Assembly: GCA_900553605.1 (NCBI GenBank)
Contig: USDX01000002.1
Coordinates: forward strand, 116,232-180,231
Length of the DNA: 64,000 nucleotides
Source: an uncultured Eggerthella sp.
GTDB lineage: Bacteria > Actinomycetota > Coriobacteriia > Coriobacteriales > Eggerthellaceae
Direction: 5' to 3'
The notes beneath the pieces are model-generated. The model worked only from the letters and a program-made list of their open reading frames with translations. It was not told the DNA's origin and did not search any database. The position numbers were made by a program, and so were the translations under genes. Positions 25,397 through 32,962 of this stretch are shown here, piece by piece. Positions within the stretch are counted from its first letter, which is position 1; every line of letters begins with the position of its first letter.

Positions 25397-26143
25397 GTGA
25401 AGGTTCACATTCAGGGAAAGCGTGGTGTCCCTGGCACCACTAGTGCATATTCTGCATACCTTGGTTTTCTCGACATGGGATTTGAAGTGGGAGTCTTTCA
25501 CGACCCCCGTGAATTGGAAGATGCACCGCGCGAAGACATAGTTGTCGGAGGCGTAGGGATCGTGCGCTCTCGACTGGAGGCGCTGGGCGTTGATTGTCCA
25601 TCTGTTGACTATCCGGAAGACCTCAAGGCGTTCCTTGGTCGTAAAGTCTGGCACAGTACCATTGATCAGGTAAGTTGCGATATGGAATCGTGGCCTTTGT
25701 TTGTTAAACCCGTCGAAGAAAAACGATTTACCGGTTGTGTGATTAAGTCAACGTCAGACCTTGTTGGCAAGGGTTGCAGCGGAGAAAACCTTGAGGTTAT
25801 CTGCAGTGATGCGGTTGCCATGGTGTCCGAGTATCGTTGCTTTGTGCGCCGTGGCGAGATCCTGGATGTTCGCCGTTATCGCGGCGATTGGTCTGTTGCA
25901 CCAGATAGAGCAGTTATTGAATCTGCCGTTTCCGCATACTCTTCGGCGCCTGCGGGGTATGCTGCCGACTTCGCTGTTACCGACAAGGGTGAAACAATTC
26001 TCGTAGAGGTCAATGACGGATTCTCTCTAGGCTCTTATGGCCTTTGGCATGACCTTTATGCGCAGCTGCTGTCAGCTCGATGGGCTGAACTGGTCGGCGT
26101 GCCCGATCCGTGTAACTTTGGTTTGGAAATTCCGCCTATGTAG
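25397..26143 (+). CDS. ATP-grasp domain protein (DUF4343 type)
   Basis: 248 residues. LFVKPVEEKRFTGCVIKS (lysine and glutamate of the ATP-grasp small subdomain), VSEYRCFVRRGEILDVRRYR and ETILVEVNDGFSLGSYG (metal-binding E-x-N) follow the ATP-grasp order. Such enzymes ligate a carboxylate to an amine or thiol nucleophile; the DUF4343 group is often linked to peptide or tail modification, but the substrate is unknown here. The GTG start follows AAAGGGG. It is divergent from the hypothetical gene at 24718. Confidence 0.8.
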   Translation: MKVHIQGKRGVPGTTSAYSAYLGFLDMGFEVGVFHDPRELEDAPREDIVVGGVGIVRSRLEALGVDCPSVDYPEDLKAFLGRKVWHSTIDQVSCDMESWPLFVKPVEEKRFTGCVIKSTSDLVGKGCSGENLEVICSDAVAMVSEYRCFVRRGEILDVRRYRGDWSVAPDRAVIESAVSAYSSAPAGYAADFAVTDKGETILVEVNDGFSLGSYGLWHDLYAQLLSARWAELVGVPDPCNFGLEIPPM

Positions 26144-26276
26144 GCAGTGTGGTTCAAACCATTAATTGGAAATACCGACCATGCGGCATGCTTGTTGCAT
26201 AGTCGAACAGAACCTCTGTGGGAAAATAGCCGCGCGCATTCTTTTGCGGGCATGCCGATCCTGAAAGGACCCCACC

Positions 26277-26717
26277 ATGCGTTTTGCGAAGAAGATTCTG
26301 TTTATCACTGCAGGTAGTATATGCCTTGCCCTTGGCTTTATTGGGATGTTCGTGCCGGTGTTGCCTACTACGCCGTTTGTGTTGCTCGCGGCGTTTTTGT
26401 TCTCGCGTAGCTCGGAGCGGCTTAGCTCCTGGATTGCTGCGACTCCTATTTATCGCGCATACGTGGAGCCCTTCAAGCAAAGCGGCGGTATTTCGCTGCC
26501 TAGGAAGATGAGGATTCTGGCCATATCCTATTCCGTGATGGGACTCAGCGCATTTCTGGTTCAAAAGCCCGTTGTGTGGGTTGTGCTAGCTGCTGTTGCG
26601 GTTTTCCTGGCGGTTTTGATGTTGGCTGTTATTCCCACCATTTCTAAGGATAAAGAGCTCGACCATGGTGATGGCCTCGAGATTGATGCTGCTGTCAGAG
26701 TGCGTGAGCGCGACTAG
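26277..26717 (+). CDS. YbaN family (DUF454) membrane protein
   Basis: 146 residues. FITAGSICLALGFIGMFVPV followed by LPTTPFVLLAAFLFSRSSER and YVEPFKQSGGISLPRKMRI is the DUF454 signature. Three to four membrane helices (about residues 8-45, 78-93 and 97-115) and a charged cytoplasmic tail. Inner-membrane protein of unknown function. GAAAGGA precedes the ATG. Its stop lies 5 bases from the end of the convergent ZIP gene. Confidence 0.9.
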   Translation: MRFAKKILFITAGSICLALGFIGMFVPVLPTTPFVLLAAFLFSRSSERLSSWIAATPIYRAYVEPFKQSGGISLPRKMRILAISYSVMGLSAFLVQKPVVWVVLAAVAVFLAVLMLAVIPTISKDKELDHGDGLEIDAAVRVRERD

Positions 26718-26722
26718 CGCTT

Positions 26723-27508
26723 TTATCCCAGCGCAACGTCGAGTACCATCATCAAGCTGAAGCCGATGGCAAAGAACACGGTGCCAAGGTTGGAATGTTT
26801 GCCTTGAGATAGTTCCGGCATCAGTTCCTCAACCACCACATAGAGCATGGCTCCTGCTGCAAAGCTCAGAAGATAGGGAAGAGCTGTAATAATGAGTTGC
26901 GAGGCGGCGATCGTCAGCACTGCGCCGATGGGCTCTACGATGCCGGAAGCAACGCCACCCGCAAATGCCTTTCTCCTGCTCATCCCTTCTGCTCGAAGCG
27001 GCATCGAGATGATTGCGCCTTCCGGAAAATTCTGAATGGCGATGCCAATCGACAGCGCCAACGCACTTGCTGCGGTGATCTGCGCATTTCCGGCAAGAAA
27101 GCCCGCGTACATAACGCCAACCGCCATGCCCTCCGGGATGTTGTGCAGCGTCACCGCCAACACCATCATTGTGGTGCGGCTGAGTTTACTCTTTGGGCCT
27201 TCTGATTGTTCGCTGCCCACATGCAGATGGGGGATCAGGTGGTCTAGAGCAAGCAAGAACAGCACGCCGAACCAGAATCCCGCAAAAGCGGGAAAGAACG
27301 AAAGCGTTCCCATCGAAGCTGATTGCTCTATAGCGGGAATTAGCAGGCTCCAAATCGACGCAGCAACCATCACCCCTGCGGCAAATCCCGCTAGGCAACG
27401 TTGCACTAGGTTTCCCAGATTGTTTTTCATAAAGAGCACGCAGGCGGCGCCCATTGTTGTGCCCAAAAAGGGAATCAGGATCCCGAGAACAGTTTCTATT
27501 TGCTTCAC
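26723..27508 (-). CDS. ZIP family metal transporter (GufA-like)
   Basis: About 261 residues, eight predicted membrane segments. The metal-translocating helices are visible: HNIPEGMAVGVMYAGFLAG and IQNFPEGAIISMPLRAEG, with a third acidic helix AGAMLYVVVEELMPEL. It would move zinc or iron into the cytoplasm. Homologues begin around GILIPFLGTTMGAACVLF, so I place the start at the GTG at 27508; GAAAGAAG lies directly before it. The frame extends to 27604 but that extension (CSIRANQRGCAKG) does not look like a ZIP N-terminus. Confidence 0.9.
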   Translation of the reverse strand: MKQIETVLGILIPFLGTTMGAACVLFMKNNLGNLVQRCLAGFAAGVMVAASIWSLLIPAIEQSASMGTLSFFPAFAGFWFGVLFLLALDHLIPHLHVGSEQSEGPKSKLSRTTMMVLAVTLHNIPEGMAVGVMYAGFLAGNAQITAASALALSIGIAIQNFPEGAIISMPLRAEGMSRRKAFAGGVASGIVEPIGAVLTIAASQLIITALPYLLSFAAGAMLYVVVEELMPELSQGKHSNLGTVFFAIGFSLMMVLDVALG

Positions 27509-27671
27509 CTTCTTTCGGTTGATTTGTTTGCCTTTGGCGCAGCCTCTTTGATTTGCGCGGATGGAACAACGCGGCGCGTGTTCGTATCGTTCATAGTGGC
27601 GCACCCCCCCCTTGCTTTGTGGGGATGGAACCGACTAATTGGTCCGGGTGGCTTGCGCGTTCGGCAATCGA

Positions 27672-27712
27672 ATTGGCGGCCCTTCGGAAGAAGCTTTCGA
27701 GGGGCCGCCAAT
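27672..27712 (-). terminator. Terminator-like hairpin after the FtsX-type permease
   Basis: ATTGGCGGCCCTTCG pairs with CGAGGGGCCGCCAAT (one mismatch) over an 11-base loop, 35 bases past the permease stop. Few Ts follow on the minus strand. Confidence 0.6.
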
Positions 27713-27747
27713 GAAGTCTTGCTATTTAACTAGCTTCGAAAACACGT

Positions 27748-30411
27748 CTATTCCTGCACTTTTAATGCCTCGGATAGGCTTACCCGTTTAATCGAGCGCG
27801 TATGGATAAGCGCCACGAGAAGGTAAGTTGCAAAACCGATGCCTACGCACGCTGCCATGCACCACCAGGGCACGTAGATCTCGATGTTGCCGTTGTAGGC
27901 GAGTAACATTGATCGGAAAATTGCGGTGAGCGAGCCGATGATGAGGGGCTGGCATAACACAAGCGATGCGACCACGCACAGCGTGACCGAGCGGATGTAA
28001 AGATGCGAGACCTCTTTGTCGCGGTAGCCGAATACCTTCATGTAGCTAATCGAGCGGGCGCTGCGATCTATGACGGCTTTGGTAAGCAGGTACATGAACA
28101 GCAAGAAGATGAACACTGCGAGACCTACCATCATGCCGATCATGGAGTCCATCATGTCTACGAATTGGTCGCCCACCGCACGCATGTCATCGGGGGTTGT
28201 GTCGCTGGCGTAGTAGCGTGCGTCTAAGGCAAGCGCTTCGTTGCTAACGTATCCGTTGAAGTACGACTTGTCGTTGTCAAACATCGTGTTGAAGTCGTCG
28301 ATGCTCATGTATACATTCATATTCGACTTCGTACCCCAAGTGTCTTCCTGGCCTGAGAAGGTAAGGCTGTGGGTCTTGTCTTCGTACTTGTCGTAGAGGT
28401 CAATCTGCTGGTTTTCATCCCAACCGAACTTGTTTGCAAGACCTGCGCCGAATACGACTTTGCCATTGCCGATATCAAGATCCTTCCAATAGCGGGAATC
28501 TGGTTGTACGCCATAGATGGCCACAGTTTCGGTGCCGTTGTTATTTCCTCGGTCGTATTGAAGCTGGTAGACGGCGAATTTCTCTGCCTGGCCAATGGCA
28601 TCAGTGCCGTTGTCGGTGGTGTTTATAGGGTGAATATCGTCATCGTCTGTATCGATATCGGCGGCTTTTTCCATGAGATCGATAGCATCGTCGCGGTTGC
28701 ATCCAAGGGCATCGGCAATGTCATCAATAGATGCATAGAAAGCGTCCTTTTTGCGTTGTGCTTTCGAAAGGGCGTTGGTTGCCGCTTGTGCTGTTTCTGC
28801 GGAAGGCGATGCCATTGCAGCGTTGTATTCATCTTGTGCGGCATCTGCTGCATCTTCCAGCTCGTCTTGCGCATCTTCTGCGGCGGAAAGGAGCGTGCCG
28901 TTGATGGATTGCAGGCGTTCGAGCGCAGCCCACGCTTCTCGTTCTTCGGGTGTTCCCTCAAGTTCGAGCGGCGCCTTCAAGGTGTAGGTATGTTCGGCAA
29001 CGAGGCTTGTTTCCAAGTTGTCGGCGTAATGTGTCATAGTGGGCAAGATGGCCAGGCCGAATAGCAAAAGCAGGCTGGCGAATGCAATTCCCACAAAGAG
29101 TGTGGCGAAGTTGCCAAGGTTCCTCAGGAAGATACGAAGGCGGAAGCGCGCTACGAAACTCAGTCGTTCGGGCAGGCGCACACCGCGCTTCGTGCCCGAC
29201 TTGCCGGCGGCTTCGTGGCGCAGGAACTGCAGCGGGGTCTTTCCCATTTTGCGCAGAAGCCCTATGAGCGTGATAAGGATAAGTGCGGCTGCGGGCACCA
29301 CGGCGCACTTGAGGAAGATGCCCCAGTCCCAGAACACCTGGAACGGAGGTAGGCTGTACGATCCGTAATAGAGCTGACGCATGGGCTCGGTGAAGAATGC
29401 CACTCCGAGTGCGGTGCCAAGCCCTGCGGCTATAACTCCCACAATTGCCGGTAACGTCAGGTAATGGAGCACTATTTCTCGTCTACGATATCCGCTTGCC
29501 AGAAGAGTGCCAATAATGGCGCTTTCCTGTTCGATGGTAGCGTTGGTGAGCACCACGAATACGAATGCCATGATAACGATAATGATGTAGAGCAGAGTGG
29601 TCCACATGGCAGAATCGCCCTTAACGTCATCTGCCGCATAGCCAATGCCTTGGTTGGTGCTGGCATCGGTAAGGTCGTCCACATGCGCATCGGTATCTGC
29701 CAGGGCTTCTGCCATGTCTTTTTCGGCATCGGTGCGGTCGGCAATGGAGAGGTCCCGATTGGCGAAGGTGAATGAGTAGGTGTAAGCAGGAGCACCGCCA
29801 GCATCTTCAAGCGCCTGGAAGCCGGAGGGGGATACTTCGGCCACTCCGTAAGTAATGGTGTTTACGGTGAAGTCGGAGTTGTTTAAGAACAGGGCCTGGC
29901 TATCGGGCTGGGTCATGATGCCGCAGATGGCGTAGGCGCGGCCCTCGAGTTGGACGGTATCGCCAACATGAAGATTGTTGTTTTTGGCGAACACGCGGTC
30001 GATAGCAACCTCGTTGTTGGATGAAGGTTCGGTTCCTTCGCAATACGCTGCGAGGTCAACCTGGGTGCGATGTTCATAGGTGCGCAGTGTACGTTTTGAT
30101 CCATCGTCATTTGGGAGCGTGATTGCCGCGTCGATGGAATAGTTCTTGTAAAGCGTAACGCCGCCTACATCTTCAGCAGCATCGCGGGCAGCTTGGAGCT
30201 GGCTATCGGTGGCTTCGAACGAGGTGGTGAAACGTCCATCTTCGATAGAGTATTCGTCGTGCATGCCATCGATGATCTGGCTGATCGAATGCGCGGCAAG
30301 CAGAAAACCCGACGTCAGTGCAATGGCTCCGCACATGAGCAGGAATATGCCCAAGTATTTGCCGATGTTGTTCTTGAGCTCGCGGGGGAGTCGCTTGGCA
30401 AGTGGTGTCAT
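27748..30411 (-). CDS. ABC transporter permease, FtsX/MacB superfamily
   Basis: About 887 residues. One N-terminal helix (KYLGIFLLMCGAIALTSGFL), a large extracytoplasmic region (about residues 50-260), a first FtsX block of three helices (residues 270-390), a second extracytoplasmic region rich in Ala and Asp with a predicted coil (DAQDELEDAADAAQDEYNAA), and a final FtsX block (residues 745-870). Such permeases export peptides or lipids, or couple to cell-wall enzymes. The ATG at 30411 lies 7 bases after the stop of the ATPase gene; the longer frame to 30474 overlaps that gene and is unlikely. Confidence 0.92.
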   Translation of the reverse strand: MTPLAKRLPRELKNNIGKYLGIFLLMCGAIALTSGFLLAAHSISQIIDGMHDEYSIEDGRFTTSFEATDSQLQAARDAAEDVGGVTLYKNYSIDAAITLPNDDGSKRTLRTYEHRTQVDLAAYCEGTEPSSNNEVAIDRVFAKNNNLHVGDTVQLEGRAYAICGIMTQPDSQALFLNNSDFTVNTITYGVAEVSPSGFQALEDAGGAPAYTYSFTFANRDLSIADRTDAEKDMAEALADTDAHVDDLTDASTNQGIGYAADDVKGDSAMWTTLLYIIIVIMAFVFVVLTNATIEQESAIIGTLLASGYRRREIVLHYLTLPAIVGVIAAGLGTALGVAFFTEPMRQLYYGSYSLPPFQVFWDWGIFLKCAVVPAAALILITLIGLLRKMGKTPLQFLRHEAAGKSGTKRGVRLPERLSFVARFRLRIFLRNLGNFATLFVGIAFASLLLLFGLAILPTMTHYADNLETSLVAEHTYTLKAPLELEGTPEEREAWAALERLQSINGTLLSAAEDAQDELEDAADAAQDEYNAAMASPSAETAQAATNALSKAQRKKDAFYASIDDIADALGCNRDDAIDLMEKAADIDTDDDDIHPINTTDNGTDAIGQAEKFAVYQLQYDRGNNNGTETVAIYGVQPDSRYWKDLDIGNGKVVFGAGLANKFGWDENQQIDLYDKYEDKTHSLTFSGQEDTWGTKSNMNVYMSIDDFNTMFDNDKSYFNGYVSNEALALDARYYASDTTPDDMRAVGDQFVDMMDSMIGMMVGLAVFIFLLFMYLLTKAVIDRSARSISYMKVFGYRDKEVSHLYIRSVTLCVVASLVLCQPLIIGSLTAIFRSMLLAYNGNIEIYVPWWCMAACVGIGFATYLLVALIHTRSIKRVSLSEALKVQE

Positions 30412-30418
30412 CGTTCGC

Positions 30419-31132
30419 CTACCAATCAAGCTCGGAAGCGGGCACGGGCGCTTCGTTCTCTTCGTCTTCGACAAGGCGTCCGTCGCGCAAGCGAAGCACG
30501 CGATTGGCCATCCGTGCGATGGCTGCGTTGTGTGTGACGATCACGATTGTGCAGCCGTACGTTCGGTTAACGCTTTCCATAAGCTCAAGAACCTCTTTCG
30601 AGGTTTTGTAATCGAGGGCGCCGGTGGGTTCGTCGCACAAGATGAGGCCAGGGTTCTTCACCAACGCTCGTCCGATGGCGCAGCGCTGCTGTTGGCCGCC
30701 TGAAACCTGGCGGGGAAATTTGTTACGGTGCTCCCACAGACCAAGCGAATGCAGCAGTTCGTTCATGGGCAGGGGGTTCTTAGAAAGGTGGGCCGTGACC
30801 TCGATGTTTTCACGAATGGTGAGGTCGGGGACCAGGTTGTAGAACTGGAAAACGAAGCCAAGTTCTCGGCGGCGGTATTCTCCTAGGTCTTTCGCTGAAA
30901 GTGCCGTGAGCTCGCAGTTTCCGACGCGGATCGTGCCGCCGTCGGCTCCTTCAAGCCCGCCGATGAGGTTCAGAAACGTTGATTTTCCTGAACCGGAGGG
31001 GCCGAGCATAACGCAGATTTCGCCTTTGTTTACCGTGGTGGTAATTCCATCCAGCACTTGGATGCGCGCCTCGTCGTTGCCGTAGTGCTTCTTGAGTCCG
31101 TTGACCACCAGGTAGGGGGAGTTGCCCTTCAT
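30419..31132 (-). CDS. ABC transporter ATP-binding protein (LolD/MacB type)
   Basis: About 237 residues. Walker A GPSGSGKSTFLNLIGGLEGA, Q-loop FVFQFYNLVPDLT, signature VSGGQQQRCAIGRALVKNP, Walker B LILCDEPTGALD and H-loop IVIVTHN are all intact. It powers the adjacent FtsX-type permease, 7 bases downstream. The ATG at 31132 follows GGAG; a longer frame to 31162 exists. A 25-base palindrome about 66-90 bases upstream is the likely control site. Confidence 0.94.
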   Translation of the reverse strand: MKGNSPYLVVNGLKKHYGNDEARIQVLDGITTTVNKGEICVMLGPSGSGKSTFLNLIGGLEGADGGTIRVGNCELTALSAKDLGEYRRRELGFVFQFYNLVPDLTIRENIEVTAHLSKNPLPMNELLHSLGLWEHRNKFPRQVSGGQQQRCAIGRALVKNPGLILCDEPTGALDYKTSKEVLELMESVNRTYGCTIVIVTHNAAIARMANRVLRLRDGRLVEDEENEAPVPASELDW

Positions 31133-31197
31133 ATGTGCTCCAATCTGGGTGCGTAAGGCCAACGGAGCGGTCGGTATGAGAGCAGAGTTAGCCGTGG

Positions 31198-31222
31198 TTA
31201 AGTTAGGTCAAGCTAACTTTAA
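31198..31222 (-). promoter_or_regulatory. Palindrome AGTTAG-N6-CTAACT upstream of the ABC operon
   Basis: TTAAGTTAG and CTAACTTTAA flank GTCAAG. It lies 66 bases before the ATPase start and overlaps a CTTGAC/TTGACC-like -35 on the minus strand. It resembles in layout the metal-regulator boxes of DtxR type (TTAGGTTAGSCTAACCTAA), but the match is partial. Confidence 0.5.
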
Positions 31223-31427
31223 CACATATGCTCAATGTGTAAGGAAGGTGAGCTGTTTCGGTTGGGCTGGCTGCGCGTTTGAGCATAAGGTTGACCTGAC
31301 TGCGAAGTCTTGTCTTTAGCTCTGGGTTTGATACGGTTTTATGGTGTTGCGAAATGGAAGGGTGCTCTTTGTTTCGGTTCAGTGGGGAGCTGTCATGCAG
31401 AAACTAAATGACTGGAACCCTTTGTGC

Positions 31428-31940
31428 CTATTTGAAAATGACCCATTTGCACAGGCAGAAACCCCAGATGCCCTGCATTGCCATGGTGATGAACTTTCCT
31501 ACCATTTCCGGGCAGCCGAATGTTGAGGCAGCCCAGCCTATGAACCAGGTGCCGAACAGGAAGTTCCAAAGGTACAAAGCGATGAACAATGCCACGCTTC
31601 GCCAGAAATTGCTGGATGCCTTGAACGTGATGTTGCGGTTCATAAAGAAGTTGAACGAACCCGAACATGCAACGGCAATGCCATTTGAAATGCTTGTGGG
31701 TAGGGCGAGTTGGGCTATGGCAAACGCGCCGAACTCGACGAACGTTTGCATGATTGAAACACCGTAGTACATGAACGCCTGGCGGACACCGCGAGCAAGA
31801 GATGATGAATCTGCTTGTTCTTTCTTGTTATGTGTGTACGCGGTTTCCATAGCAAGAGATTCTAGAGCTTGCAGGTTGCCTTGCGCCGAAACGTTACCTT
31901 TTCGCAGAGACAATGCTACATGGCCCTTTTGGGGTATCAA
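31428..31940 (-). CDS. GtrA family membrane protein
   Basis: 140-170 residues with four membrane helices. FMYYGVSIMQTFVEFGAFA, GSFNFFMNRNITFKAS and FCLCKWVIFK match the GtrA/DPMS family, which moves lipid-linked sugars across the membrane during cell-wall polysaccharide or teichoic acid decoration. The start is uncertain: TTG at 31940 gives the longest frame, and ATG at 31850 (just before the helix region) is an alternative; neither has a strong ribosome site. No glycosyltransferase gene is adjacent. Confidence 0.8.
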   Translation of the reverse strand: MIPQKGHVALSLRKGNVSAQGNLQALESLAMETAYTHNKKEQADSSSLARGVRQAFMYYGVSIMQTFVEFGAFAIAQLALPTSISNGIAVACSGSFNFFMNRNITFKASSNFWRSVALFIALYLWNFLFGTWFIGWAASTFGCPEMVGKFITMAMQGIWGFCLCKWVIFK

Positions 31941-31959
31941 AGAGGATATCGCGGTGCCG

Positions 31960-32442
31960 CTACTTCTTGAACTTATTCAATAGGAACCCGAAAAGACCGA
32001 TGCCGTCTTCTATGGCGTTCTTTGTTCTTGTGTAGTCGCCCATGGTGTCGTTTTCGATCATGCGCTCTCGATTTTCCTTCAGGATACGCCCCTCGGCTTC
32101 AACTCGGGCGGATGTAAGTACGGAGTCGGCAAAGTATTCCGCGGTTTCTTTTCGGTTTTCGCGCATCATATTCTTGGCGGTTTTGAGTGATTCCCGCCGC
32201 TGTTCTTTTGTTTGTGGGGAGGCTTTCTGGGTGCATTGGCAGATGAGCGCCACGAACTGTTCCGAAAGCCCTTCGGAAGCGAAACGGTCTTCGAAGGTAT
32301 TGAAGTCTGCGCACTGTTCACCAAGCGCTATCACTTCAGCGCAGAATGCATCTACTTCGGGTCGCAAGCCATCAGGCACGATGAGGTATTCATCGAAGTA
32401 GTGCGTTTTCGCATCAACACTTTGCTGTACGTCGCTGTTCAT
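31960..32442 (-). CDS. Hypothetical protein, 160 residues
   Basis: Not recognised. Highly charged and mostly helical. The first half is acidic (PDGLRPEVDAFCAEVIALGE); the second half is basic and rich in R, K and E (KEQRRESLKTAKNMMRENRK), ending in a hydrophobic amphipathic stretch (DGIGLFGFLLNKFKK). No signal peptide or zinc motif. AAAGG precedes the ATG. It ends 19 bases before the GtrA frame on the same strand, so the two may be cotranscribed. Confidence 0.7.
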   Translation of the reverse strand: MNSDVQQSVDAKTHYFDEYLIVPDGLRPEVDAFCAEVIALGEQCADFNTFEDRFASEGLSEQFVALICQCTQKASPQTKEQRRESLKTAKNMMRENRKETAEYFADSVLTSARVEAEGRILKENRERMIENDTMGDYTRTKNAIEDGIGLFGFLLNKFKK

Positions 32443-32693
32443 ATCCGTGCCTTTCTCACGTGCGTTTGCTGGGGAAAGTGTTCCTTATGAAAGGGTGCCA
32501 CAGACGCGCGTGCGGGGGAATGAACCTATGTCCCATTATTGCTCTAGGTATGCGCCCTTGTTTCCCAATTTTGAGTTACGGGAGATGGAGCAGTGGTGCG
32601 TGGCGCTTTAGCCGGGCTTTGCCACTTGTCCTTACGTGCGGCTTGAATTCCGATTGTGCGTTATATTTTCGGCATCAATTCGAACATCAACGG

Positions 32694-32699
32694 TATAAT
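32694..32699 (+). promoter_or_regulatory. -10 element TATAAT at the head of the defence-like island
   Basis: A perfect TATAAT in an AT-rich stretch, 41 bases before the ATG at 32740. No strong -35 hexamer. Confidence 0.45.
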
Positions 32700-32739
32700 A
32701 AACGATTGCATTTTTTGGTGTATAACTACAGGTTCTTCG

Positions 32740-32946
32740 ATGGGGGCGTTTGAAAGTTATTTTTGGCAAACCTCAAGCAACGCTCGTGGAACCAAAAGTG
32801 TGTACTGCTTGGCGCAAGGCGATCGGATCTCAGTAAACCTGCGTTCTCGTGGCGTCTTTAGCGATGCAGCTAAGGAGAAAGCGGAGCTTAGCGGCATGGA
32901 TCAATTTAAGCCTTCGTGCGTATTCGGCGATCGATGGGCTTGCTAA
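32740..32946 (+). CDS. Possible small protein (68 codons) at head of restriction-modification locus
   Basis: An ATG-started frame (MGAFESYFWQTSSNARGTK at the start, SGMDQFKPSCVFGDRWAC at the end) with balanced codon use and no repeats. It ends 16 bases before the GTG of the methyltransferase gene, and a perfect TATAAT lies upstream. The ribosome site is weak (ACAGG). I do not recognise the family. If real, it could be a controller or accessory protein of the restriction-modification genes; this is inference from position. Confidence 0.5.
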   Translation: MGAFESYFWQTSSNARGTKSVYCLAQGDRISVNLRSRGVFSDAAKEKAELSGMDQFKPSCVFGDRWAC

Positions 32947-32962
32947 GAAGGGGCAACAACCT

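Noticed and set aside
27505..27604. N-terminal extension of the ZIP transporter
   Set aside because: The first 32 codons (CSIRANQRGCAKG) are unlike the family and lack a ribosome site; the GTG at 27508 matches the family start.
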